Shown: positions 1-9,954, numbered from the stretch's first letter. The stretch: 25,743 bases of DNA from Perkinsus marinus ATCC 50983 (GCF_000006405.1 NW_003206626.1:117035-142777), one strand, 5' to 3'. Notes: a model not told the origin generated them from the letters alone. Numbers and translations: made by a program.

Positions 1-43
<43 letters not shown>

Positions 44-134
44 AAACAACAACAAAAACAACAACAATAACAACAACAACAACAACAACAACAACAAAAA
101 CAACAACAAAAACAACAACAAAAACAACAACAAT

Positions 135-188
<54 letters not shown>

Positions 189-200
189 AACAATAACAAC
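1..200. repeat. Impure (CAA/ACA)n microsatellite
   Basis: About 200 bp of almost pure ACA trinucleotide repeat, interrupted by AAA and ATA variants at regular-looking places. It lies at the left window edge, downstream of the last visible RAD51 exon (minus strand), so it is probably inside the next RAD51 intron or marks a hard-to-assemble spot. No coding frame is proposed for it. Confidence 0.95.
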
Positions 201-326
201 ATTTTTGGTATGGCCCGTAAAAGACTATGTACGGTAGGTGGTAAGTAAATTGACCCACTCCACGAGCTAGTCTACTACTACTACTCCTACTAAGTGTCGT
301 GACTATGGTGAGCAGTATGCTACTAC

Positions 327-1559
327 CAGCCCCCACTTGTGTCCCATATCAGCCAAACGTTCCGGCCGGAATGTCCCTTCTGTGTCTATGTATCTGCGTA
401 GACACATAAGCTGCTCAGTAGCAGTTCATGTGGCCCAACATACAGAGATCGTCCTGCCGCTCCACCCTGACTGACAGGTAGCTGAGCCGCAACGCACAGT
501 GCATGACAAAACTGGGATTTGCCTGGAAACCAATCAGTAGCTGAAATGTTAGATTGGACCATGGTAACAATACCCGACCGAGATTCCCCAAAAACTTCTG
601 TTATTGATCCTGTCTCTACTCCACCACGCAGGAGTGCATCTATGCTAGGACCTGATGTCAGGAACAGTCGGCGAGCCACTGTAGTTCCACGACCGTGATA
701 TGAAAAACACGCGAATGTCGCGTTTATCACGGAGTATTACACCACTTCACATAAAACGGATGAAACTTCATGAACAGCCACAAGTGTTGGAGGAATATAT
801 GTTCGCTTTTCTCAGCTGAGCTCAGCAGTTCACTCCCTAGTCATTGGAGTTTACATACAAATTCGAGCATAGAAATGTGCAGAGACAGCAACACATGTAG
901 TTGACCATATGCATATTCCCCTCCCCCCCAGTGAACTCACATCCAGTACTAATCCTTATCATACTTGACCTTTGCTCAAGGTACTGCCCGGCTGATTGGA
1001 AACCCATTGGGATCTGTAGTAAGGGTCTGCTGGGACCGAGGAATACGATCAGTGTCAGGTCGACAACGGGACAGTTTGAAATACAGTGTGTTTGATTTTG
1101 ATAGTTCCAAAGGGTGACACTACATACCTTCTACGCATGATTTTATAGCCGATTGTAAAATCAAAAAAATGTGGTAATCAAAAAAATATAATATTATTTT
1201 CACCCCTCGTGGCGTATATATGAACGAGATCTCGCAGAAGGCCCTTACTAGACTCAAGGCGGCCCTTTTCAATCTCTCAGCTTTCTGTTCCGACACGCCC
1301 TTCAAACTGCTTATGTGTCTAGTCGGTGCGAATGCAAGTGCTTCAACCGTGCCTAAAGTGCCAACGCAATGCACACTGCATGCAAGCAGCTCGTAGCTAC
1401 CTATGCCCTGGTCAATGAGCTTTTGGATGTCGCCTGTGGTCAGACCAGCGCCACCATCTTTTTCCGGAGCACGCAGACGATCAAGCATCATAGGCCCTGC
1501 GGGATACACAAGGACCCGGTAGCCTGAGGGACCCTCTCACCATCGGATACCCCTTCCAT
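327..1559 (-). CDS. RAD51: RAD51 recombinase, N-terminal part (7 exons, runs off the window)
   Basis: Strand-exchange recombinase of homologous recombination, acting as a nuclear filament on ssDNA. Exons by hand (minus): 1541-1559, 1401-1496, 1249-1352, 941-1013, 574-651, 444-522, 327-393; all introns are GT-AG (44, 48, 235, 289, 51 and 50 nt) and every phase agrees, giving 172 codons. The N-terminal helix-hairpin-helix domain (KLIDQGIGTVEALAFAP, residues about 32-48) and the IPMGF linker match RAD51. The Walker A motif GESRSGKS at residues 119-126 is split by an intron, and YIDTEGTFRPERL follows. Residues such as ETGSITEVFGE favour RAD51 over DMC1. The rest of the ATPase core (Walker B, L1, L2) must lie left of the window, after a donor at 326. 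The start ATG at 1559 is the first in the exon; an upstream in-frame extension is possible. Confidence 0.93.
781..933 (+). mobile_element. hAT-like MITE copy A, inside RAD51 intron 4
   Basis: Shortened copy of the interspersed element. The left end carries GGAATATATGTTCGCTTTTC and CTCAGCTGAGCTCA; the right end carries ACACATGTAGTTGACCATATG. Flanks aacagcca (773-780) and aactcaca (934-941) agree at 5 of 8 bases, a degenerate target duplication. The RAD51 intron 4 donor (GTGAGT, minus strand, 935-940) lies within the right flank. Confidence 0.75.
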
Positions 1560-2219
1560 CTCGATGACAGTATCATCAGGGCGAGAACTGCCGAGACGGA
1601 GCACGCCCGGGGTTGTCGCCACAGTCGATGTACTCTCCCGTCGACGGCTTTGGCCAGGAGCACTCTTCCTGCGAAATACTTGGGTGAATATCAACCACCC
1701 ATACCACGCCTCACGCAACTTTCCCAGTGACATCAGAATCATTTATCCGCAACCGCTTGGCTGTTGGAGTCGATGATGGGCTACTCTTCTCAGACACTCG
1801 TGTTGCCTCAGCCACCTACAACAGGCCACCTCAGCGGACCTCAGCAACGTGGCCGACGTACACAGGAGTCGTACATGGCCTCCCCAGTATCTTTACCAGC
1901 TCCTACTGAACTTGACGATACGGGTGACTCTGGGGATGGTCCTGATGCAATTTGAGACTAGGACGGATCTCGTGAATCTCACCAGAACTCGCCGTATGGC
2001 CTCTTTTCCTCAGCCGAGCCGACGATCTCGTTGACTGGACAGGAGCTGCTGCCGCCTGCATCTAGGATTACTCTCAAATGTGAAGTATGGCTATAACAGT
2101 GCACTAGTCATCGACAGCTGCGTATGTAGTCTCGCGAGTGCACTAGTATGCAAGAAGTTCTACACGAAGCGGGGAATGAATGCGACGATTGTCCCAAACG
2201 GATCACCCTTATTCGCATG
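1560..2219. other. No confident gene (RAD51 5' side)
   Basis: Several short ORFs on the plus strand (for example a Pro/Ser-rich reading at about 1764-1955) and an in-frame extension of RAD51 exon 1 on the minus strand up to about 1742. None matches a family I recognise, and no convincing splice-linked pair was found. It probably holds the RAD51 promoter or 5' exon plus non-coding sequence. Confidence 0.4.
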
Positions 2220-2396
2220 CAGTGTTGGAATACATGTTCGCTTGCTCACAAGAGTTTCCTTACTAATTATAGCAGTTTATACACGACTCAGTATAGAAAG
2301 GCACCAAAACTATAAAGAATTTCTCAAAAATTTCCTCGAAATTTTTATACTGTCACCGACACATGCAGTTGCCCATGCGCATATTCTCCCACACTG
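2220..2396 (+). mobile_element. hAT-like MITE copy B
   Basis: A near full-length 177-bp copy. It opens with CAGTGTTGGAATACATG and closes with CCCACACTG, whose reverse complement CAGTGTGGG is the partner inverted repeat. The inner block (CGACACATGCAGTTGCCCATG near the right end) matches the other copies. Flanking 8-mers agree only weakly (4 of 8), so this is an old insertion. Confidence 0.85.
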
Positions 2397-2887
2397 TTTG
2401 CGACCACCACCGAGTATAGGCGTCAACGGACTACGTCAAATGTACTGATACCAGCACGACGGCTACAAATATTGAGATGACCTCCAACCTTCTCACTTAG
2501 TGAAGAAATTGTTCATCTCAAGATTGATCCACGCAACAACAACAAAGTTCATAGTGGATTTGAAGCTTCTACTACGTAACCCGCCTCAAAGGCACGGCTA
2601 AGTGGCTGAAATGCTCCACGATTCGCGGATGGCCACTGAAACAATCATACAGGGAAAGAGGACAACAGTGTCACCGTCGTTCACGGCGTGTCACCAACAG
2701 CCTCTTATTTTCGCCCCACAGAAGCTATACCTACATAGAGCACAGGGCGGATTACTCCAGAGACACTAGATGGTTACATTTTGGGCCTTCTCCTGGACGG
2801 CCATCCACAGGTGTGCTCTAGACTGAGGCAAGCACCCTCCTCAACATCTCGTTCGTTTTCGTCTTCTATTCTAACCTGCCATAAAAA
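2397..2887. other. No gene seen
   Basis: Only short ORFs below 60 codons with mixed composition and no recognisable motif. It lies between two MITE copies. Confidence 0.4.
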
Positions 2888-3004
2888 CAGTTTTGAAATA
2901 TACGTTTGCTTTCCTCATCTGAGTGACACCAATTAGAATTCCCCCAACTTTTATCGAAATTTCAATATTGTCACCAACACACGTAGTTGACCAGGTCCAC
3001 ACTG
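2888..3004 (+). mobile_element. hAT-like MITE copy C (internally deleted)
   Basis: Opens with CAGTTTTGAAATATACG and keeps the TTTGCTTTCCTCATCTGAG block. The middle is missing, and it ends with CCAACACACGTAGTTGACCA and a final CACACTG. Same orientation as copies A and B. Confidence 0.75.
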
Positions 3005-3107
3005 CACAGAGACTGTCCCGAGGCCATCCATAGGAACATCACATTGAAGGCTTCTGTATGATCACTCGCCCTCAGATTCCGACTCCCCTCCACGTCATAG
3101 CTGCTTG

Positions 3108-3357
3108 GCTCATCTTGAGACATGCTCCGTAACTATACATGAACACCGTCTACAGAAGACCACTGAGAGGAGACCTACCGAGTTGTATTGTGTCCAGTCA
3201 CCCTCTCGGAAGGGAAGTATTATAGGCTGATGCTGCTGCGGCCGCTGTAATGATGGAATCGGCGAAAGTGTCATCGTAGGAGTCGTAATCGACCTGAGGG
3301 AAGGGTCTGTCCACAAGCCTCATGAGGCTGTCCTACCTCCCATCTATAGGCGTATAC
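3108..3357 (-). CDS. Possible small two-exon gene, unknown
   Basis: On the minus strand an ATG in MRLVDRPFPQVDYDSYDD opens a coding-like frame that also reads DSIITAAAAASAYNT. A GT-AG intron of about 51 nt (donor GTGACT after PRG, acceptor CTGTAG) would join it to a short tail ending EHVSR-stop, for about 53 residues in all. I recognise no family. The acidic, Tyr-rich start and the alanine run are unremarkable, and the support is composition plus one plausible intron only. It could equally be a fragment of a larger gene or retroelement. Confidence 0.22.
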
Positions 3358-3464
3358 GAGTATATTCCCGGACTAGGCTCGGAAGAAGTATATGCTGCTG
3401 TCGTGGAAGCCTGGGAGGTGCCTACCAATATGAGGAACTCCGATCAAACCAGGATTGGGTAAAA

Positions 3465-3576
3465 GTTTCATTCTCAACCACGACGATATAAGTGTACAAA
3501 AACAAACAAAAACTTTCTTAGAATTCCCACATTTTCACCAACGCGTAATTGACCATCTACATGTTTTCCCGCAATT
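3465..3576 (+). mobile_element. hAT-like MITE fragment D
   Basis: Degenerate copy lacking a clear left end. It is recognisable by AAGTGTACAAAAACAAAC, the TTTTCACCAACGCGTAATTG block and CATGTTTTCCCGCA at the right end. Confidence 0.6.
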
Positions 3577-4020
3577 GCGCTAACCGTCAGAACCTAACTA
3601 CTTCAACCTCCACGAGCTTGTTGAAGTAAGGGGACAGAGACAACTGCTAACGATTATTGCGCCCCCTTACAATACAGCGCTGCAACGGATCGCTGAGGAT
3701 TGACCTACTCTCATCTCCCACAGTCTTTGGCATCTGATTAAACCCGTCCTGATGTGACCATGGAGTGGTATAGATCCGCGGTGTGCCTCCAGCCGGGGCC
3801 GGTATCATTCCCGGTATGAGGGGATCCATACTCAAGCAACTAATCACTATTTGGCTAATACCCTAGGTTTGCCCCGTAGACTCAGAGCTCCCATGAAGTC
3901 GCCGAACTCCAACAGATCCAGTATAACACACTTGAACCAACCTGCTCTTCTCCCAACGCTAAGTGCGATGTTCTCACACAGTTCAATCCTTCTTTTATTT
4001 CGAATGACGTCACTACACTA
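3577..4020. other. No confident gene
   Basis: A minus-strand ORF at 3647-3847 has plausible composition (reads MDPLIPGMIPAPAGG near its start), but no partner exon, splice context or family match was found. I leave it uncalled. Confidence 0.4.
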
Positions 4021-4197
4021 GTAGTGTGGGAAAATATGCACATGGTCGACTACACATACTGGTGAGAAAATTCTGAGGAAATTTCGAGTAATTCTTATTG
4101 GTTTCTGTACACTTCTACCCGAATCCATCTGTAAACTTCTATGACGTAGCAGATGCCTGAGCTCAGCTGAGGAGAGTGAACATATATTCCAACACTA
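4021..4197 (-). mobile_element. hAT-like MITE copy E (reverse orientation)
   Basis: A 177-bp copy in reverse. It starts TAGTGTGGGAAAATATGCAC and ends GAACATATATTCCAACACTA, so the two ends form a clear imperfect inverted repeat. Flanks ctacacta (4013-4020) and ctacagca (4198-4205) agree at 6 of 8 bases, supporting an 8-bp duplication. It lies just beyond the 3' end of the L7Ae-fold gene. Confidence 0.85.
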
Positions 4198-4410
4198 CTA
4201 CAGCACCACACTACACCACCAGCACGTGGCTCTCTCGTTCCTTCTCGGCCCACTTAGGGGAAATAAAATTACTGGAACTCCATACGGCTCGCAGACACAT
4301 ATTTCGATGCTTCTTCACACGTGGACCCCAGAACACATTGACCCGTTTTGCATTCCAGCTCATGAGCAACACATACTGCATGTGCGCGAGAAACGTAAAG
4401 GCAGCGACAA

Positions 4411-5509
4411 TCAGTCGTCCAGCATTCGGCCCAAGATGTCATACAACGTATCATCGCCTTGTGGAGTCGGAAGAGCAGCGGCCGCTTGCTCTACTTCAGA
4501 ACTCGACGGCATCTCAGCATCGCATAGTGCATCTTCTGGCGAGCTCGAAGACTCCTTGGTATCTTTCATTGGACCTTGGCGCGACGTCCGCATGAAGTCC
4601 GATATCTAACATGAAGTCGACTGCCAAGCTATGGTCCCAGAAGACGCTCCTCACGTTGAGCGTCTGCGTATCCCAGGGCATAGGGCGTGCAAAGCCCCCA
4701 TATGGGCCAGCTATGGCAGACCCTTCCCTAATCGCCGCTATCACCGAACTCAGCGATGGTAAGGTGCCCGCGAACGGCTGACGAGGCAGCGATGCACGAT
4801 TATCCTAGCGAGTAGCAGAAGCATTCGGGCTCACCTTGAACCCCAGGGCAGCCAGACGATTGACGCCCAGTGCCCGACAGACCAGCTCCCACCCGGGTGT
4901 GGAGAGTGTGACGAAAGGGACGCCTTGGACTTGGCAACCCAGACATAGGTGCCGATTCAGCTTGTACGATCTGAGGTAGTGGGCTAGTGTACGCAAGTCA
5001 CTCGAGACGAGAATCACAGTGGTCACACTATAGCACAGCGCAGGGTGTGAGTCCTCACAACCGCACAAGTTTGACAACACACGCATTAATGCCTCGTCGA
5101 CTGTCGTATACATTCTTGTGACATTTGGATATTCGAGACTAGTAATTCGATTTTCGAAGTCGCTGCGACTCACCCAGTAGAAGAAGGCATGATGACGGCC
5201 AAGCACTGACCAGACTGGACTATCTCGAAGGTCGCCTCTACTCCGATGGATACGTACCGGGACCTTAGAGCCGTCCTCTCAGACGGCTTTAGAACTTCTT
5301 CAAGCTGAAGATGTACCTACACCCTTCAAGGCACTGGCTAGAGCAACAGCGGTCCAACTCACACTGGAACGCCACCCCTCCCAGAAGGCTCTGCCAAGGC
5401 TCTCACTCGCCTCGCTCACGATGGGCTTCCGTATCCTCACAGATGCTGGCAGCTTTGCGACATTCCGCCGAAGGGCGTTCTGTCTTCCTATTGCCTTGCC
5501 CGATTTCAT
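4411..5509 (-). CDS. L7Ae-fold protein, RNase P/MRP Rpp38-like
   Basis: Likely RNA-binding subunit of RNase P/MRP or a related RNP. Exons (minus): 5317-5509, 4835-5277, 4655-4777, 4411-4605; introns 39, 57 and 49 nt, all GT-AG and phase-consistent, giving 317 residues and a stop (human Rpp38 is about 280). A basic N-terminus (MKSGKAIGRQNALRRNVAK) precedes an L7Ae/L30e-type core ending at residue about 212, with TTVILVSSDLRTLAHYL, GVPFVTL, then the RALGVNRLAALGF helix-strand that typifies the fold. The C-terminal tail after the core is acidic and Ser-rich, ending YDILGRMLDD. The start is the first ATG in frame. A donor-like GTGAGT inside exon 2 (after FFYW) has no phase-compatible acceptor, so I keep the exon whole. 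The Rpp38 assignment rests on overall pattern; another L7Ae-family member is possible. Confidence 0.65.
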
Positions 5510-6139
5510 CGCAACAATCACACTACTTTGAAAAAGGAAAACCCGAGATCTAAGCTCTGGTCGACGAATGCAATCCCTGAGTGGCTCGAAACGATATTGC
5601 AGAAGTACAGGTCACGGAAACCCGCATAGCTCCCGATCCAATTCCAATAGTGGTAAAGTAATTCTATTCTAGTTACACCCCACGAGGTTCCACAGAGATG
5701 GCCAACTCACTAAGACGACTGAACGACAAAAGCGATGATAGCAAACTAATGATAGCTAAGACAGCTATATACTACACTGTGAAAACTATGAGATATCATT
5801 TGGAGGAATGAGGACAGCCGAGCAGTAGAAGTACGATATTGGTGACGAACAAGGCAGACTGAAGCCCACTGACGCTAACCAGTAAGCACTATGCAGGCCA
5901 CGGTAATCTCAGCCCAAGATTAACATCAACAGCAGCAGCTGATCACCTCATATAAGCGCTATCAAGCCGCATCCAGGAGTCCGCAGTTGTAAATATAATA
6001 AACAAGGCTCCACTCAGTTAACAAGCTCGACCGACCAGCGACAAATGTAGCAAATAGTAACAAGAGACTACGGTAGAAATAATTCACAGTCAACTCCAAG
6101 GGGCCAAAGATGGATCCTCAGGAATACAATAATGTGACC
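5510..6139. other. Intergenic, no gene seen
   Basis: No ORF of note on either strand. It holds the 5' side of the L7Ae-fold gene and the 3' side of the dsRBD-like gene. AG dinucleotides shortly before the L7Ae start (AAAGTAG at about 5523-5529 on the minus strand) could serve trans-splicing. Confidence 0.5.
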
Positions 6140-6973
6140 TTAAGGATGGTCAAAGAGGGGCACACTATCCAACCATTCCAGAGCCCTTGCTGCCGCATCC
6201 TGCTCAGCACTTCCCTTGCCAACGGCTCCAAAACCTTCGAAAGTCCTATCGCCAGGTAGACACCCGAGCCTTACTATCGACCTAAACAGGTTGTCCTTGC
6301 CCTGCACCAGTTCAGTGTGATAAGTAACATCCATTCGAGTGACCGGTCGTCCCAACTTTCGCTGCAGAGCATGATTGAGCCGGCTCTTGGCATCCATTCG
6401 ATAACGACTAGACTCCGGTTCACTCTGAGGCTCCACAGCCACCCGCAACGCTAGCGTGTCTCGTATGAGCGTATCCCAAGACTCCAATGCACTCCTACAA
6501 GCATCTTGGTCAGCTTGCTTCTTCTTGGGGCAAGGATCAGATCGAAAGTCGATTCCAAACACGTTCACTGTACATATAAAGCCAGCACCTCCCTCCAGCA
6601 TATCGTACGAAAAGCTCAATTCAGAGGCGTCCGGATTACGACCCAAAGCCTGTTGCAACTTCTCCCCCAGCCTTCCTCGGAAATTCCATAACCCCCCGTT
6701 GGGATTGTCGAGACCTGTATTGCCGCCTATGTCCCGCGACGAGTCCGCGACAATTGAACCAAAGGTCGAAGGCTTCGTGCTGGCGACAGACGGCGCCGAC
6801 TGCTCCCCCATAGGCACTCTGCTCTCGGCCAAGTTCGTACCGGAACGGCGAGTGAGAGGACCGTACCGAGGCTGCTGCTTCCGCTCGTCGGACTTCCGCG
6901 CTATTCGCTGCCGCTGCATCAACTCAACTAGCTGTCGTTCGAGCCCTATTACCTGAAAGCAAGAAATCCCCAT
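6140..6973 (-). CDS. Protein with two dsRBD-like domains
   Basis: Probable double-stranded-RNA-binding protein, 277 residues from the ATG at 6973. A polar, charged N-terminus (ERQLVELMQRQRIARK, then Ser/Pro-rich linker) is followed by two copies of a dsRBD-like pattern. The first, residues about 100-168, begins GRLGEKLQQALGR, has FICTVNVFGIDF strands and KKKQADQDACRSALESW. The second, about 190-272, begins DAKSRLNHALQRKLGR and ends GKGSAEQDAAARALEWLDS, close to the C-terminal helix signature of the family (K/G-S-K-A-E-x-x-A-A-x-x-A-L). The central strands are diverged and longer than usual. The start is uncertain: a strong acceptor (CTTGCTTTCAG, ending at 6955) lies just inside the frame, so the true first exon may lie upstream with codons from 6954 as exon 2. 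No catalytic domain is visible. Confidence 0.7.
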   Translation of the reverse strand: MGISCFQVIGLERQLVELMQRQRIARKSDERKQQPRYGPLTRRSGTNLAESRVPMGEQSAPSVASTKPSTFGSIVADSSRDIGGNTGLDNPNGGLWNFRGRLGEKLQQALGRNPDASELSFSYDMLEGGAGFICTVNVFGIDFRSDPCPKKKQADQDACRSALESWDTLIRDTLALRVAVEPQSEPESSRYRMDAKSRLNHALQRKLGRPVTRMDVTYHTELVQGKDNLFRSIVRLGCLPGDRTFEGFGAVGKGSAEQDAAARALEWLDSVPLFDHP

Positions 6974-7389
6974 ACATTGATCACCAACGGTCACAACATG
7001 CAGAAGCGAATGACGATTAGAGACGCATCACCACCTACAGTGGTGCATGGGAATCTTTAGCCGTGACATCTTTAGCTCGATGTTGTTACCAACAAAGTAG
7101 ACGCAGCGGGTAGCTGTGCTTTCGAAGCACCCGTGTTGTTCGCACTCAAACGCTTCCTCCATCGACATTCTAGGATAGCAGTATCTCGCCGCGAAAAGCG
7201 ACGGTCTCGACTTGAAGTTGCTGCCAATGGAGTAGATGCAGTGGGTAGCTTGGTATAGGAACATCCGTGATGCCCAGACACTGGTAGCATCAACGGTTTA
7301 GCTTGCTAGCACAACGCTAGTAGCATTATACTACACTCGTCCAACCCAATTTTCGTCCATCGGAAGGCGTGCTACGTCCGACACAGACT
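6974..7389. other. Unassigned, holds a diverged internal duplication
   Basis: Minus-strand frames are open here (7028-7264 and 7072-7293) but no splice phase links them to the dsRBD-like gene. Two related blocks of about 65 nt occur: one around 7195-7275 and one around 7075-7140, both encoding on the minus strand a pattern like CTACCC(A/G)CTGC(A/G)TCTACT. It could be a missing upstream exon of the dsRBD-like gene or a local tandem duplication. Confidence 0.35.
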
Positions 7390-7782
7390 TCAAGGCGCAC
7401 AAAAGACCACCCACCGCAGTACTGGAAATCTCGAGTGCTCTCTGACCAGCTCCAGGACCTCCTTCACATCAGAGGGCGTTGGCTCAGCATTCATATCTGC
7501 GAAGGGTGACGAATCACTTATCCTGAAAGACCAATGATCAAGAAAGGACAAGCTCCTTGCAGGCCAGTCGTTTGACCCTGGATACCTACTTTCTGATGAT
7601 TCGAGCACCATCCTGTGTAATTTGCCAACGCTCTTCTTCCAGTGAGCCTTTGAAGCCTATGGAGACGAACGCCTCTAGTCTTGGATAAACTCGTATCTCA
7701 ATCGACTGCAATCGCCGGGCTATGTTGACAGTGGGATTGAAACTACTATACTGGACGTGGACTCACAATAACAAGATTCCAT
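7390..7782 (-). CDS. Small protein of unknown function (3 exons)
   Basis: Exons (minus) 7767-7782, 7590-7719 and 7390-7522, introns of 47 and 67 nt with GT-AG borders (GTGAGT donor first, CTTTCAG acceptor second) and matching phases. The product is about 92 residues: MESCY, then SRRLQSIEIRVYPRLEAF, VSIGFKGSLEEERWQI, and ISDSSPFADMNAEPTPSD. It has no signal peptide or membrane segment. It starts 75 nt past the stop of the CS-domain gene on the same strand. The last codons (after FPVL) could instead be a donor (GTGGGT) into a further exon, even into the dsRBD-like gene, but I could not find a phase-consistent join. I do not recognise the family. Confidence 0.45.
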
Positions 7783-7856
7783 GCAACTCCAGCGCAATGT
7801 GAAATGAAACGAGTAGACACTGAGTGAATAACGCTTTTCAACAGCTTGAAATATCA

Positions 7857-9376
7857 TCACAGCTCGAGCTTCTCTTGAGGTTGTTTTCGCTTCTCTTTAA
7901 AAGCCTCTTGCGCCTCTTTCCAGGCCTCTTGAACCTAACATCGACTTCAGCATTCGAGTTCATGATAACATCAGAACATTCCCTCGCAAGGGAACGGGCG
8001 AACGCAACGGACGTGAAGCGGCATTCCACTTCAATTCACCTGCTTGATGTTGGAGTCCTTTCTTCGATCTGGCAAAGAAGTTACATCCACCCCAGCTCCT
8101 CCATCTTTGATGGCATCGGACCACCACATGACCAAGCCGGGTAGCAGCGGTTCACTCTTACGTAGTGATATCTCCACTACCCGATGGGAGGCGTCCGCAA
8201 CCTAAGGGAATCTTATAATGAACTCATCTTCACACTCCAACTGAGTGCAGCGTTGTTCGAGTCGACTACACAGCGCAGACTACTCCTAACAGTGTTCGTT
8301 ACAGCGTTCCAGAGGAAGGTAAGACTTTTACATCCTTCATTTCCCACGAGATGTCCTCCTCTGGATCGTCCATCTTAACAGTAAACTCCAACTGTCCACT
8401 GAAGTACGACTCCTCCCCTGAATCAACAGTAGAGGATCGAACCAGCAATAATTCCGGAAGGACTTCGGCCGGCCCATCAAAGTAAAGAGAAGTCGTCCCC
8501 TCTACCTGCTAGATCGAGCGTCAACACGTTATCGCGATTCACGGTGATGGATTTGACATCTTTCCCTTTGATTCCTTGAGGAACTACCACCGAGATTGTG
8601 ACCGAATCCTTGGTTTGCGACCAATAATACCTACAACACTATCCTCACCCTAGGATGGATGAACATACAGCCGCAACCAAACCTCTCCAGCTAAGCACTG
8701 TTGAGTTCCCTATTCAAGATTGGACGCAAACAGTTCTAGGCGCGCCAAGATATTCCACCTTGTCATGCGCAAATCGTAATGCGCTACATTTGGCTATATT
8801 CCTTGTTGTCCCCTCCAAAACCGACCTTCGAAAAAAGATAAGACCGTTCCAAGACCGACAGTGTCATCGGTCTCGTGAGTACTGTTCTATCACGCACATG
8901 CAGTATTAAGTCCCTCTGCTATCGCCTATCAAGCAATCACCCATACTACTTATCACACTTCGAGCCGTTCCGAGTATACACCCCATTCACGTAGTCGTTA
9001 CTATGATTCACAGCTCCTGATTGTGATGATGAAGTACCTACACTCACTTCGGTCCACATGTTCAATTCATCCATTCCCCGCCAGCTACACAGCATTCAGT
9101 CCAACAGTAGGTTCACTTCAATCTCACCTCGCTCTTCTCCTTTCCTCTTTTTTCCCTGACCGAGCGTCACCGACACTGGCTTATCGAAGGACCGCACTTG
9201 CAAGCCACCCGGACCAGTAGTCGTGGAGACTGGAGGCTCTCCCTAGAAGAACTGTATCCACAACCACGAAGGAACCCACCTACCTCGATGTACATGTCAT
9301 CATCATCTTCCCTCTCATCCGACGACGAAGAACTGGACACGTCGAGATTATCCCACTTCGAGTAGTCCAGCACCAT
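7857..9376 (-). CDS. CS-domain (p23/NudC-like) co-chaperone
   Basis: Seven exons (minus): 9284-9376, 9128-9242, 8950-9037, 8543-8630, 8332-8505, 8040-8201, 7857-7934; phases agree throughout and the total is 265 codons plus stop. The N-terminus MVLDYSKWDNLDVSSSS followed by an acidic run is the DYSKWD-type start shared by several Hsp90-associated proteins. The CS domain begins near residue 100 with YYWSQTKDSVTISVVVPQG and KGKDVKS, continues with YFSGQLEFTVKM and DISWEMKD, and ends HRVVEISLRKSE, followed by the conserved WWSD. A lysine-rich coiled tail (EAWKEAQEAFKEKRK) ends the protein. Odd points: the domain seems to carry a long loop between its strands, and the join between exons 4 and 5 needs a 37-nt intron; reading through instead gives a normal-looking strand (ITVNRDNVLTLDL) but then a frame break. 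The 319-nt intron 8631-8949 is unusually long here. Confidence 0.85.
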
Positions 9377-9954
9377 CAAAATCAACTGAGCGGCCCAACC
9401 AGAAGAGTAACGATAAGGATATCCAACCTGTGAGGCTCAATCATTCGCCCTAGATCGGAATTTGACCCTATTATGACATATACTGGTCTCATGACACCCA
9501 GACCATTGTTGGGTGAGCATACTACAGACACATAATATTAGAGAGAGCTGAACTCAACCCAATACCAGTCATCAAGAAACTATCGTTCCACAGAGGACAA
9601 CATGGGCTACACTAGATGCCACTTTAACCTAATAATATTAGTATTTACATGTATACTGACTTTATATATTATATTTTATTCATATTTACAGTTCATAACC
9701 TATTATGATATCCTATGAAATAAATCCATGCCTATATCAGTGGGACTTAGCGTATGCCGTGAAACTTGTCATGTCAAAGATCGAGAATGGAAAAGCTTCC
9801 ACACACTGAGTTTTCACAGGCCAATAACAGGCAATGTCGAGGTCAGTGATAACAACATAGATTCCTACACAATACCGTCAGTACTGTACCGATGATCACT
9901 GGGGAGGAGCCGCAAGTAATCCTTACTTCCTCTCACCTTTCCATCACCTCCAAC
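9377..9954. other. Intergenic, AT-rich, no gene seen
   Basis: Low-complexity AT-rich stretch around 9630-9725 and no ORF with coding character. It includes the 5' side of the CS-domain gene; an AG (CTCAG) sits 13 nt before its ATG. Confidence 0.5.

Noticed and set aside
1-200. CRISPR-like or telomeric repeat
   Set aside because: It is a simple trinucleotide microsatellite without spacers and without a telomere-type unit.
5311-5553. Plus-strand ORF opposite the first exon of the L7Ae-fold gene
   Set aside because: Antisense to a phase-consistent coding exon; no motif.
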